Shown: positions 11,701-26,700 of the stretch, piece by piece | Layout: every line of letters starts with the position of its first letter | Numbering within the stretch: position 1 is the stretch's first letter | Assembly (NCBI GenBank): GCA_014607495.2 | Contig: CP053156.1 | Span: forward strand, 11,718,001-11,782,000 | From: Carposina sasakii | Taxonomy: Eukaryota; Arthropoda; Insecta; Lepidoptera; Carposinidae | DNA: 64,000 nucleotides | Reading direction: 5' to 3' | Made by a program: the position numbers and the translations under genes | The notes under the pieces: generated by a model | What the model saw: only the letters and a program-made list of their open reading frames with translations | Told to the model about the DNA's origin: nothing | Databases searched by the model: none

Positions 11701-14700
11701 TACGGTTTTCATTAATGTTTCAGCATGTAACTGTATTTTAAACAAACATTAAACAAGTTACATAGGTTAGCGAAAACGTTATCTCCTGCACAAAGTATAT
11801 GTTCCAGACTGAGCCCATCATGCCCTGGCGACTTACCTCTTTTCATTTGCCAGACAGTTTTGGCAACATCCCTAGGTGTAAACGATATCTTAATCTCGTC
11901 ATCGTAGCAATTAAGCACTTTAGGAGCGCTCTGGGAACACATACTCTCAAGCAGAGCGGGTCGACCTTGAATCTACGAGAAAACATACTCGCTATGTCCT
12001 GAGGGTTCTGTAGTCCTTCCACGCAGTCTGGCAGACTCTGCTTATAGTTAAGCTTTTGTGGCATTCCAAAATTTAACAAATTCTTTTCTTGTCTATGTAT
12101 AGCTAATATATTCATTTAATACTTTCCTCGTTGTTCTGGCACCATTTTAACTTATTCTTAAATAAACTCCTAGTGTGCCTCATCTTATCATAAAGGTCAC
12201 CTGATGACGGCCTACCTGCAGTAACCCAGCACTGAAAATGCAATCTGGCTACCTTGTGCTTTCACTAACGTGGTGATTCCACCCGCACACTTTCCTATTA
12301 CTGACTCTCGGTACATTGGCACACGAACTTTTTATAGCCGCTGTCTGTAAAATTTACAATATTATTATAATATTTATTTAATTCATTGATATGCTCATTC
12401 ACACATAAGCAACACTCATTCTCACAGTCCTTACAATAAAAGTCCACATTCATTGATTTAAAATAGTTATCACAGTTATTACGGTAAATAGTAGTTTGAC
12501 TAGAATCCCTGTTACCCCATACAATACCATTCAAGTAATTATTTTGCTTATCTATACCTATAGATTTATCAGATTGAAATTTTGCTTTTTCGCTACTCTT
12601 AAGATATTCTTTATGCACGCTCATTAGTTCATGGTACTTTTGACCTCTGAAATTTATCCAATTTGGAAATTGTCGTCGTCTGCCTTTTGCAGTCCAGTCC
12701 TGGACGTAGGCCTTTCCCAGAGCACGCCACAAGGCTCGATCTCGTTTTTGCAATCCCAGCCAGTCAGCCAGCTCCTTAAGTCACCGGTCCATCTGGCCGG
12801 AGGGCGTCCAACACTACGCTCGCCGAGGCTCAGACTCTATTCGAGAACCCACTTACTACGTCGAAATTTGGAAATAAGCGTGTTGGGCCCATGTATAGGT
12901 CTATATTCCAATCATTGTGAGAAACTTCGATATCGCGTTCTGGGATTTGCATTGGATTGTGGTTTCTTGCATCAGATAGGTGGCTCCGCTACAATCATAA
13001 TTTGGAAATAATCATCCACGTTTGCTTCACAGGTAGTGTACACCTGGGAGATGGATTTTAACCGCAGCATGCTGGCTGCTGCCACTATCCTGGTCCCTCG
13101 GAAGCCGACGCCAGCGCCCTCTTCAAGCACTATGCCAAGATGGGCGTATAACTCGTGGGTGTGCCTGTTTGCTGCGATGCTGGCGGTGGCGATTGGCGGC
13201 AATGCTATAGTTATATGGATTGTTACAGGTCAGTTGCTTCTTTCTTTTATTATAGTTGTAGACGTGAACGGACAACGGACCGCCCCCCTTATTACCTAAC
13301 TAGCAAAAGCAAAGCCGAAGCGATGCGATGGCGAAAATTGTACAATATTCGCCTTGAACTGTCAATGTTCCTTTGAAATTCAATTTACGTAATACGAATT
13401 TTGACAAGCAATCAGCGATTTTTGTAAAATTTTCGCTATCGCTTTGCTTTTGCTAGTTAGGTAATAAGGGGTCCTGTTTTTTGACGCATTCACGTTAGTG
13501 TGAAAGGCACTATGAGGGTTTGTACACGCAGCGGACAACGAACTGTCGAACTTTGGCGGTACGTTATTAAGTTCACGTCCCGTGTATTCGTTCGCTCATA
13601 GCCTATTCGTAAACGCTCGTGGCACGCACAGACATAAAACATACTCGCTCGCACTTAGGAGCCTTACGGGAGACCATAGTGATGCTTCGTGTTATTCTCG
13701 ATTATTTGAATTAAACATTTGTTTTTAGAAACATATATTTTTATTTTAAAAAAGTAAGTATACTTTAATACATAGATATATTAATATACGATATTAAATT
13801 CACTCGTATTCTGTATTAAAGTACTCAGTCAGTGTCAATGAATTAAAATAGAAACTTGTGGGACAATGTCAATAATTTCAAGATAATTATATACATATAC
13901 TGACTAATGATTTTTTTTATTTCCCTACCCACTTGTTTACCCTTTAATTAGATAAAGATTTCTAATATTTTTAATTATTTACTTACTTAATGACCCTATC
14001 ATCAGTGAAAGATTTGTATATAGTTCAGAGAATTGGATATTTTGCTCATTAGACAGGGCAAGACAAAAACCTATTCTTCGAGATAATTACATACATATGT
14101 ACCTATATAATCACGCCATCATCCCTTACGGGGTAGGCATAGGACCAAAGGCCGATAGATCCACATGGTGCCACTTCTGACCAATTTTATATTATTTTTT
14201 ATTTAATTCCAAATAATTGATCCAAACTAATCACAGTATCGACAATGCGTGCCGAACACGCGCAGCTCTAGCGCTTAATCGTTTTATGACTGCGCGTGCT
14301 ACGAGCGTTGGCGTCAAGTATAATGGACGCCCGCGACTCCGTCTGCGTGGACTCCAGAAAAAACAAAATCTTGAAATTATCCGGGATAAATGTCTTGACT
14401 ATCTGTGTACCATCTAATTTAAATGATCAGACGCCTCCGCTAAAGTTAATGTAATCAACATTTCGATTTCACAATGCAAACAATCCTGCACCGGTATGAT
14501 GAATTGGGTGAGAGCGAGATGTCTACTTTTAAACGTCAACGTCACAGAGCTATTAATAACTAGATAAACTAAGTGTATGTACTTTGCATGTAAAAAATAG
14601 ACTTAAGAATTAGAATAGACACTCGTTCTTGAGCCAGGACTGAAGGAATGAGGGGTTTATAGAAGTTGTTTGCAGTCCCTTTTTACACATCAAGTAGAAA

Positions 14701-17700
14701 CACTTGCCTTGTCTAGTAATTACTTAGCTCTGTGAATTTGACGTTTAAAAGTGAGACACCTCGCTCTCACCAAATTCATCATAACGGTGCAGATGGGTTT
14801 GAGGACTTCCATCCTTGTACTATTATTATCTTAGTGTGTATGTTAGTAAGATAAACAAACAGGCATCAGTATCCACTTCACGTACACAGAGAATAGTATG
14901 TTCTTGTTCTCTCCGGACGTAATCCCCTTTGTGGTCGTTTCTAGCTAACAAGCGGAGGCAGGATGTATGTCAGTGGGTGTTATTATCTATCGCTATACTT
15001 ATCACAGTATATATTTTACTTCGTCCGCCTTAACTGTTTCACCCATTCACGTCTTATTTTCTTAATCAATAGTTACAGTTCATAGTTTGTTTAATCACGC
15101 CTAAGAAAGTGCTATAAAATGGTTTGAAGTCAGCTTATCAATATTTTCCTGTAACTTATTATCATTTCATGAAATTGTCACTTGTTAGTATAATGAAATG
15201 ATTAGGTGATTTATGATCATTAAGATAAGATCTCTCCGACCGTATTTCTAAGTGATAATTTTACAACATTGAAATCTGTACATGAAATAAATTAATTGGT
15301 ACCCTTGACTGGGATCGAACTTACGCCTCCCGCTTGGAAGGTGCACGTCTTAACCATTGGGCTATTACCGCTTTCAATATCATTATGTGGTCAATAGCAA
15401 TAGCACTTTAACCATTTCAAGATAATAACTTCAAAGAAATCGTTTTGGATATGTGTTTACGTTTGTGATTGAATCGATATCAACATTCGAATATTACGCG
15501 GGCTCCGTACATAATGACTACGCCATGCGTAGTACGTAAATGTAGCACGCGTAGCACGTACGAGCTACGAATCGGTCTCGCTGCGATGTCACTCAAAGAT
15601 TCACTCCATCAATTTTATATTTCATCAATTTTATTTATGAGATCGTCTTCGTCTTCAGCCTATCGCAGTCCACTGCTGGACGTAGGCCTCCCCCAGGGCA
15701 CTCCCGGTCACCAACCCGCCTGCCCAGCGTGGTGACTATGGGCAAAAACCCCCTATGGCAATTTGTGAGATTTTTAAGTTTTATTACCTACTTCGATAAG
15801 GTAAGTGTAACTTGGTATCCGAGACGAATGACAAACATACTTTAATAAAACCCGGAAATTTCCTTTAAGTTAGTTAAAACAAGACCCTACCCTTAGGCAC
15901 AACTTAAGTAATGTCAAACAGATCCTAATTTTAGGATTGTTCCCCCTTTGTTAGTCAAACATTTTATCAATTACTTAAGAAAGTTTTTTGATTAACCAGT
16001 CAGACACAGACTCTAATATTGAAAATGAAATCCTCGGTATTGGTAATTCGACACAAAAGGCACTGACCTTTTCATTAGTTCCGGACGAACATAAGAACGT
16101 TCAGTAATCTCATTTATAAAGGTTAACTGCTTTTCTGAAATTACCAGGAAATTACTATAAAAACCTGTCTACAAAATTTGCAACTAAAAATCTTGAATTA
16201 TTCTTCGTTCGTATTGAGATTTGGTTCTATATTCTAAAAAAAAATATTCTTAGTGTGTTTGTCAATATTAAAGTTTTGCTTTGTCCCAAGTATAAAATAC
16301 ATCGTTTATTTTTCAGAATATGTAGTATGGAATAAACAGCTCCAAAAGATTCATACAATCGAGGCTATTTGTATAGCATTTGACTAAGATACCTCTTCTG
16401 TTATAAATAACATGACCATTTATTTTTTTTACTCAAAACGGGACATTGGTTTACTTGGTCATGGTATACTTCCAAGGAATAAATATTGATCCCATAAATT
16501 TTTACGATTTCTTGCCACATCAGGATCATTTGATTTCTGGAAGAAATGCAAGCTCTATCGAATATTGTAGGCACATGTAGTCTATTGTGACGATCGCGTA
16601 ATTTGCTAATGCATCATGGATAATGATGATGGAATCTCTAAGGAATCTAGGCGATATCCTCAAATATAATAGGCGAACGAGAATTATTTACCATTTTCGA
16701 TTAGATTTTATAGAGAGATTTGGTCAGCTACACATAATATAAAGGAAACGAGAGTACAATAATATAAAGGAAACGAGAGTCTGATGATTTTGGAGCCGCC
16801 GAAAAACAGATAGTATTTTAGTATCCGACTTCAAAATCCTCCTTAAGAGAGGGAAGCCTACGTCCAGTAGTGGACTGCAATAGGCTTATGAAGATGAAGA
16901 TAATTGTGTTAAGCCGTGTCCGAAATAAGATTATTATAGAGGAAGAGGTAGACATGAGAATAACGAGATGACGATTAATAGGGATGAATGAAAGAAGAGT
17001 ACCTACATATTGCACCGACCCCAAATGATTGGGAACAGGGCGGGAAGAAGGAGTGTAATTATATATTGTCAGACGTAAAGTTTCGAAGCCTAGTCATTTC
17101 TCTTCTTTTGTTATGTGGCCTATTTAATCATTTGCTGGCATATAAATCTGACAATATTATGCCTTCTAAACGCCGTACACGGCTTAACGCAATATATATT
17201 TTCCCTTTAGTAAAATTTTACTTTAGTAAGCTCGAGGTTTGGGAGGAAGTCGGTTTTTCGTTTTAAAAAAATCATTTTATTCTAACACAAGAATAATAAT
17301 TTTTTCTTGCACATGTTAGACCAGAGGCCCCGTAGCATTGATAGGTTCGGCTGATCCGGCGGTAGCTACGTCCCTGATACATAGAGCAGGATGCGCGGAG
17401 CGGGGCGGCTACATTTGGCGCACCAAAGTTTTTACTATGGAGTGGCGTAATTTATTGCATAACATTCAATTTTATCAAGTTAATCAGATTTCCCCTGACA
17501 TAAAAAGTGTCCGGGTTTTACGAATGGCAGTCTTCTGCGGGCATCAAATCGCGGCGGCGCGGCGGCTGCCAGCAGGGCGTGGCCGGCAGTCTGCTACTCA
17601 ATTAGTTACGAGTATACAGGATGATTTTTGGTCGTCAACGTTCCCGAAAACTACGGAATCTCCTCATCATCACGATCATTTTTCTCCATGGAAGCATACC

Positions 17701-20700
17701 TGGGAAGTGTCTGGTTTCCAAAATATTAGGGTCCAAAGTTGAGTAAATAGACTGCGTTTTTCTGCATAAATGCACATAGACGCGCGTAGCAGGATTTTTT
17801 CACGAAAAAATTTAATATCTGTCTATAAAAAACTAACATAAATACTAGACACTATAAATTTCGCACGATCAAGGAATTTAATTTTTTTTTCAAAAAAAAA
17901 AAAAATTTTTCCCAGCATTTTTTTTGGCATAAACTTACTTTATTTCATGTATAGAATACGTACCCTTCGTTAAAGGTGGCCACAAAAAACATCCTGTATA
18001 ATCTATACATAAATATATTATGTAGTTTTATTTTTTCAAAAGTTAGATTCACATAGTTGTAATCAAAGAATATACTTACTCTCTAACGAGAGAAGAAGCG
18101 TACCTTCATAAAAAAAGTTGTTGGTTGTAATCATCTTATGACGTATTTTAAAATAAAATATATATTAGAAAATCTTAAAATATTATTAGCCTTTTCTCAA
18201 ACTTGGCAAAAATGGATTATGTTATAAAAATATATACCTAAATTATATATGTATAACTAAGATGGAAGCCGGTTTTTTAGAGCCCACTCAAAAGAAATTG
18301 ATCTTTCCCTCAGTGAATTTGTGACGGTGTCGGGTGCGTTCATTAACAATTCGTGTTGGTATTCATGTCGTTATTTTTAGCAATGTTTTATCTTTTTCTA
18401 AGGGCTGATTTTTCCAAACGTCAGATAGTCTACCTAAAGAATAAAGTCGATGCTGTCTCTACCATGATCAAGAGCAAGAGAAAGACAGCAATAACTTTAT
18501 TCTTCTGATAGGCTATCTGACGTGTGGAAAAATCAGCCCTAAATTGTTTAAATACCGTTATTCCATTTTGTTACCTATATATGCTATGACATTTGTTTTG
18601 TTTCAGCGCATCGACGAATGAGAACGGTGACGAACTACTTCCTGGTGAACCTGTCCTTAGCCGATCTAATGATGGCGTCCCTCAACTGCTTGTTCAACTT
18701 CATCTATATGCTTCATAGGTAAAGATAATAAACAATAATTCATTAAATAATTGAAACTAGCTCTTCCTTGAGAGTATACTGGTCCACTAATATAATATAA
18801 CAGCTAATAATCAATTGGGAATCAGCAGACCCGCCCCTGACTACCTAATTTACAATAGCAGAGCCGAAGCAATGCGATGGCGAAAGTTGAGAGCCTGCGC
18901 GCAATGAGCGCAAGGCGACCTCCCGCGCCCCGCACCTCGCCCCGCGCACACACACACCCTCAATTTTCGCTATCGCATTGCTTCGGCTCTACTACGAGTA
19001 CTGCAAGTTATGTAATCAGGGGGCTGGCAGCTATTTTTCTGTATGTCAATAAACACAATGGAATTTTTCTTATTTGTGATTTGTATTTTATTTGTATTAT
19101 ATTATTTATTTGTATTATAATGTAGATTTTAGGCATTTGCAACAAGTTGCCAGGACTAAAAATGAAGTTAAAGTGCCTGGTGTTTTTTCGTTGTCAATGT
19201 TTCCAAATACCATTCATTCTCCTCATCGTTACGAACATTTTTCTCTATCTTTCTATGACCCCGAGTGCAAAATTTTGTACAAAATAAAATACTTATATCA
19301 GACCCAGCTTTGTAACATATTTATAGTAGTGACCGCCCAGTGTACAAAAATTTGTACTTATTCTTTTAGCTTCTGTAGTTTTTTTACAAATCTTAACGCG
19401 ACTAGTTTCACATGTCAAAATTACTTGATTAGTCTAATTGTATATGTTATCAATGCTGCCAACAAAAATGTCCCTTAGATAGGTACTAGGTATTATGGTA
19501 AACATATTCTCTAAATCCTAAAAGGCGTAGCTTTAAATATATGAAGTGTTATGTCTCAGGGTCTGACTGCAATAAATTAATTTGTGCATAATTTTGGACA
19601 GTCGGTTTTCACGACTAGCTAGCCAATTCAAGTCTGGGTCTTAGGAGGCTATGGAACCTTGAAAAATATGTAAGTATTACTAAACCAGATTTCCAAGATA
19701 AGAATAATAGGTAGGTATATATTAAGGTCGATAGGTTAAGTTGAGTCAGATTGCATTTTCTTCTCATGTTTGGTTGCAACGAAAAAACACCTGGTACACC
19801 TATTTTTAACGGAGCAGCAGATAGTGTGAGATGAAGTAAATGCATGGTAAAGTAATAGACATCGATTTTATTTAATAAATTGATAAAATAATCACTGAAT
19901 ACTTATTAAGAACAAAGTTTAATTTGCATGATATTAAAATGTGTTTTACGTGTTAATTAAAACAAGTCTTAACATATTATGTACAAATTTACGAGTTATA
20001 CGAAATTATGTGTAAATAGAAATATAACATGATTAAATACGCTGGAATAGAGAGTTGAAAACCAATATCCATAGAAGACCTGATCAAAGCGCAAAACTTT
20101 ATCTGAGCAAACGATTGAATATTGGCGAAGTTCAAAATATTTCTAATGACGAGCAGGTTAGGAAATTGAAATGGCATTATTTTCCCAACCATATTACTTT
20201 ATTGTCAGTGAAAATTGGTCAAATTAAGGGCAAGTATCTCGATTCCATTTTTAGACCTTTGACCTAGGAATCTGTATTCACTTGTGATATCCCATGGGAG
20301 AGGCCTACGTCTAGCTTATACAGGGATTAAGTGACAGCTAGGCAATTTTGATTCCGCGGGATTCTTTTTTCCATCCACGCGGATCTAATGGTATTCTTTT
20401 ATAATTTTTTTCCCTAAGGACCAATTTTTAAATGATCAGATATCATGTTTAAGGATAAAGTTGATGCTGTCTCTACCTTAAAGTTGATGCTGTCTCTAAC
20501 TTAGGGTTGATGCTGTCTCTACCTTAAAGTTGATGCTGTCTCTACCTTAAAGTTGATGCTATCTCTACCTTAAAGTTGATGCTGTCTCTATATTAAAGTT
20601 GATGCTATCTCTATCTTTATCAAATTAAGTGAAGGACAACATCAAATTTATCCTTTAGATATGCTATCTGACTCTTATGAAAATCGGCCTTCAAATTCCT

Positions 20701-23700
20701 CAACCTGTGATGACTTATGTGATATAATTAGTCGATTTTATATTTATTTATTACGATTTATATACCTATAGAGTTTCTTCTGTTACTTCAGTAGCAATTA
20801 CTTTAGTTTCAACTAATGGAAAGAATAGCAAAGAATAAGGAAAAACGGAAAGAACGAACTGCAGAAAAAAGTATTGAATTTCATTTTCCGGGGTTCCGTA
20901 ATTTAAAAGGAAATGAAAACCCTTGTAAATCAATTCTTGCAAAGTTCAAGGAGTAGGTGATAGATGTGTCTATCATCTACTCATTGATATAATCAATTTG
21001 ATATAACTTTCGTATAACTCAACTCGATAGATTACTACACATATAGATTTTTTTGTATTAACTTAATCGCGCGAAATGTATGCTAACAAGTTTTAGTGGT
21101 TTTATAGGTAGTTTTTGAATAATTTTTAATGAAAAATGTTTGTTACGCGCATGTCTATGGATTTATAATAAAAACGAAATCTAATAACTCAACTTTGGAC
21201 CTTAACATTTTGGGAACCATTTATCAGGTAAGCAGAGAAAATTGTTCGTGATGATGAGGAGAATCCGTAGTATTCGAAAACGTTGACGACAAAAAACCTA
21301 TATTGAAAACATTGTTATAACAAAATAGATTTTAATATCTTCTACTCGTATCTATACATATAATAAAATTGTAACGGATCGATGTATGTGCACGCTAATC
21401 TCAGAAACGGCTAGACCGATTTCGATGCAGTTTTCAGTAATATATTGTGACAGGTCCCACTTAACATATAGGCTACTTTTTATCCCTGGAAAATGTTTTT
21501 ATCCCGGATAATTTCGACATTTTATTTTTTCTGCAGTCCACGCTGACGGAGTCGCGGGCGTCCAGTCTGAAATAAATATACACATTACACACGGGGTCAG
21601 ATGTTGCTAGCTCATCCCCTGAGTTCCTTAGTCTTACGACATACATGGAAGAAAATGCAGCTGATGTATTCTATTAAAACCTTACATTAGCACTGGTCTG
21701 AAATAAATTTATTATTATTATTATAAAGCTCCTCCAATCGAGTATTTCTTTTCGGAACCCTCGGTATGTAAAATGTGATCACACTTGACCGGATTATATT
21801 CGTAGATTTAATGAGGTTCCAGATTTTAGTCTGTTCCCTGAAACTTTATTATTGAAAGCGATCGCCAACTCTCCGGGACCGTACCGCAAAAACCAGTAGG
21901 TATCCATTCAAAATTAATGAAAAGTATTTTAATATGTATAAAATTTCTTTCCGCCTTGAAAGCCGGTGTCTCTAAAGAGCAGAATGTATTTACTTTTAAT
22001 TTACATAGGCACGTGTCTGAAGAGGTCCCTCGTAGTTGTTTAGTTTTAGTAAGTCATAAAAGAGTAAAATCCGCATTGCTTACTGAATGTATACGTTGCA
22101 ATAAAGTAGCTTCAATGGACTTTTTCGCTCATATGCGCTATGTTATGTTATGCTATGTTATGTTTATTTCTTTGGCATACATCTAATGATACGAAAGCAT
22201 AAAGCATGCATGAAGCGTATTAAAAATATCTGAATCCTAAAAATAATCTTGTGGATAAATTAATAAGTATATTAAAATCAACAACTTAACTTAAAGATGT
22301 AGGTAATTTGCGCCTTTGATGTTACTTTTAAAGTTAGGTATTTAGTTAAACCAAAACTTTTGAAGTAAATTTTAATTTATACTTAAACAACTAAGAACTC
22401 CAATATGCTTAACTTTCTGTAACTCTGAATATGTCCCAAATGATTTTTTGTCTGTAATGGCTAATTTAGAGATCATGCTAAAGAATCTCGTATTTTTTAA
22501 ATTCCAGATATTTTGTTTGATAGTAATGACACATGAAAATGAACTGAAAGTCAGACTCTGAGATCGGTTATACGCTGGCGAAATTTTATATCAGAAATTG
22601 GCTGGAGAGTAAATTTAAAGCTGCAATATGATTTTAGCCTGACCAGAAAGTTGGTAATAGGAGCCTGACCAGATTGTAGCTTCCTAGTGAGTTTTTTCTT
22701 AGGATCATTCCTATTGAGTACACTGAGGGAGATGTCTGTACACCTCGTTACTACCTTAACGCCAGAAATAAATCTCATATCTTACTTCCACATTGGAAAC
22801 AATGCTGCGAATTTTATTGGTGCTGATGAAACAGAACTAGCAGTGTTATATTTTTAACCCGCTGAAACAGAACTCTTTATACCCGCTAGAACATCGCGCT
22901 CGGAAGCGATGCAGCTATCATTAAAGATAGCGAATAGCGGCTGCCGCATCAACAATAGTACATGGATACATACATAAATACATACAAACTTAGTCAGGTT
23001 GTCGCGCCGCCATTATGCTAAAGAGGTTAGGCAAAAGTGTGCAAATTACACACCCACTTTTCACCAGTTAGCGCGCACGTGGCGTGCGTGAGCCTGCGAC
23101 ACCGTACCGCCGCTTTTCGCACTAATTCAACATTCTAGCGTTATATCTGCGCCACCCGGTAACTAATCCAAGAGGAAATGTTTCCCTGCCATTCAATAAA
23201 GGTATTACGAGTATATATGAGCTATTCAGCGTCAGAGTCTCGTCTGATAAATAGAGAAAAAGCACTTTCCACTACGATTTTCATCAACGCCGCGCTAAAA
23301 ACGTACCCGGGAAATTCACCCATCTATAATATCTGTGGTAATTTTCTTTGTTTCAGCGACTGGGTGTTTGGAGTTAGGTATTGTCAGCTAAGCAACTTTA
23401 TAGCCAACGTCACCGTCGCAGCCAGCGTGTTCACTCTTACTGGAATCTCTTTTGACAGGTTTGTATGTTTCTAATAGGGCGTTTTAGACGACACGACCAC
23501 GGCTTTTTTGGAAGCAAAATTGTATTAGGTCGTGTGGCTAGTTTTTTCATTAGACGACACGATGCTATATGATGAAATGTCGTCGTCGTGTCATTGTCAT
23601 GTCGTCTGTATAGATTGATATAGATTAAAGCATTTGCTGCATGTGAGTCTAAGTGTTGTATTTCAATCCATCAGATACCAAGCCATCGTGCGACCGATGA

Positions 23701-26700
23701 GGCCGCGGATGTCAAAGACCTGCTCTCTCATCATCATTGCCGTGATCTGGGTCAGCGGGATGCTGCTAGCAATACCCTGTTTACTCTACTCCACTATCAA
23801 GGAATATAGGTAGCTAAGTAATTAATTAATATTTCATACCACTCTGTCCATATTTATTTTTCTCTCACATTTTGTTTGCTTGCATTTGTTCGCTGTATTG
23901 TAATGTACTCTCCGCTCACAATTACTGTTTTTTTATTAACTTTATTTTTATACACAGTATTGATAAAACGTTAATGATCAGTCAGAAGTTGCTATTATCG
24001 CCTGAGAGAATATCCGAGTTTCTTAGTCGACTCTTGCGACACATAACTCAGTTAAAACTCAGCACGGTTTATCTCTGCAATCTAGATACCGTTAGTTGAT
24101 TTCGAGTAAAGCTTTGCATGGACTTACTACAGAGTTGCATTTCGATTTTAAACTTGCAACTGATATAAACTTTAGAATATTCGATATGAATAGTTTAGAT
24201 AGATTTTGTAACATTTAATCTGTATACTGTGTTCCTATAATTTTGTAAATAACTATAGTCTATTTGTAATTTAATAAATAAATAAATTTAATAAATATAA
24301 TAAATAAATAAATATTCACACACTACACAACACATTTACCTAGTCCCACATTAAGATCCCTAAGGTCTTGTGTCGTGGGTACTAAGCAACGGTATATAAA
24401 TACATAGATAAGTATAGAAACATCCACAACTCGGAAACAAACATCGATATTCATCATATCAATGTTTGCACCTACCGGGATTTGAACCCAGGACCTATGG
24501 CGTTGCAGGCAGGGTCACTACCTACTAAACCAAACGGCCGTCATAAACTTAACGTAAATCTTATTAAAAGAAAGAAATAAAACATTGATTTTACACGTAA
24601 TAAATATAAAAAAAATTACAGGATTAAATAAAAAAATAAACTACTTGTACAGTCAAAAAACTTACTTTATTTGATGTATAGAATACGTACAAAACGGGAG
24701 TTTAGACATTGCTTCGCGATTCTTTTGTAATAACACCGTTAATTTTTAAATTTAGTACCTATGTAGTAGTAGTGTCAATGGGAACGAATATGTTAGATCC
24801 TTCATAAAGTACCTATCCACGGCTCTACTGGCTAGTAGTGCAGAAGGGACAAAATATTCTCCGCGACACTAAGGTAGTGTGGTCTGGTAGTTTCATGGGT
24901 CAGAAGGGAACTTTGGAACTTCATGGAAACCAGACACTTCGGAGGTATGCTTCCATCAAGCGAAATGTTCGTAATGATGAGGTGAATGCGTATTATTCGG
25001 AAACGATCGAACGAAAACACTATAAAAAATATTATAACTCATAACAAAAAAATAACCTAAAAACGGGTCGCCACTGAGCATAATCTTCACTATCACTCTC
25101 TAATATACCTACTACTCCATAGAAAGGTATACTTAGATACAAAACCGCATTGCAATAGTGCAATACCGCAACCAAATTCATCAGTTATGTATTGTCTTCT
25201 GGTAACAACTCTGCTATCTATTGCCCCGCGTGCAGCGAGACATTGCGGCTACTATAATATAAGCAGTGTACCTATAGAGTGTCAGCTCGCTTCCAAAATG
25301 GAAGTTACCCTGTTCTGGGTTTAGTGATTATACGCCGCAGTGATTTTTCATGTCCAGTTAATATACTTATAGGTACTCTATGGGCGTAAGTTTTTAGATG
25401 TTTAAGGTTTTGTAGCGAATGGTTAAATCCTATTACTAAGGGACCCTATTGCTAAGACTCCTCTTATCTCTCTGTCCATTACAGGGTTGTATCTTATGAA
25501 CCGTGATAACTGACAGTTTGTATGTCATTTTTAGTCATCGATATAAACACAAAAATAGAATAAAATAAATATTTATAGGGGCTCCCATACTGCATTTTGC
25601 AGTTTTTTTTTTAGATAATGGTACAGATTTCCACTCTCACTTGGAAGTATGTTTTCGACATTAATGAGACTATATTGGAAATAAACTTGTGACATGAAAC
25701 AACTTGTTTGAATGAAAACACTTCTCCATTAATATAATCCGTTAGGATATGGTTGATCGTTTCATCTTTAAATATTGTGCTGAGGGATTCAGCTTTGTTT
25801 GCCGAGATTTGGCTAGTGTATATCTATCGGGAAAAAGATTTTCAATTAAAATCACTTGGAAATAACAAACTAAATGGCATAACAGTTTTTAGCGCTTTCT
25901 TTGTTATATTATTTCCTTTTCCCTGCTATTATTCAACAGCCCGGATCTCGACTGTCTGTTCAAATTAATTATATCAGAAATTCTTTGTTGACAGGTCTAA
26001 GGGTACACTCAAAACTGCGTGTTTACTGTCGTGGCCCGACGGGCTGCCCGACGTTTCTTATATGGACTTTGTGTGAGTATTTGTTTTGTAAATTGTACTG
26101 TATCTTTTAAGGACCCGTTTGTCAGATATCGGGATTTTAGATTATATATTTTTTTAAAAAGAAATCCTCATAATTAATATCGTTAAAAAATATATAATAC
26201 AGAATCATATTCGACCTAGTGATTTTTTTTGGTTTAAACAAACTATTGAACATTTTACTCGATATAAAAAACTTAGAAACAAGGTCTATTTGTAAAGCAT
26301 TTTGAGTGCTATAAGACTTAGGTTGAAGTAATTTTGATAAAAATTGTACGTTTCTATCGCTAATCAGTTTTCACGGGGATATTATTGGATAGATTGTTAT
26401 AATAATAACAGTCCAAAATTTTTAATTAACTAAAACCTATAATTTATTACTAAAAATGAGAAAAATAGTTCGTGCTCTCCAAGTAAATTATTCTTCGAAA
26501 GAAGGCGGCCTTAAGAGGCGAATGAGTTCAAACGGTTGGTGGGTTACTTCCTATTTGAGTTGATTAGGTGTTTCAGAGGCAGTGGTTTTGTTAAAAGGGC
26601 CCGCCCACATAGAGGCGGTAATAAAGACGATACTGGGCACCGAAAAATATTTTGAACAGAGTAGGTAACTTATTACCTATGTAGCAAAAGCAAAGCGATA

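Noticed and set aside
12631..13011. 126-codon plus-strand frame just upstream of receptor exon 2
   Set aside because: It is the antisense of the RTE tail and stops before the exon 2 acceptor; the receptor frame is different.
17338..17742. 134-codon plus-strand frame
   Set aside because: It has no motif and its second half is the ACAGGATG-family element.
19092..19478. 128-codon plus-strand frame as a small gene
   Set aside because: It has a biased, low-complexity translation, no splice context and no recognisable domain.
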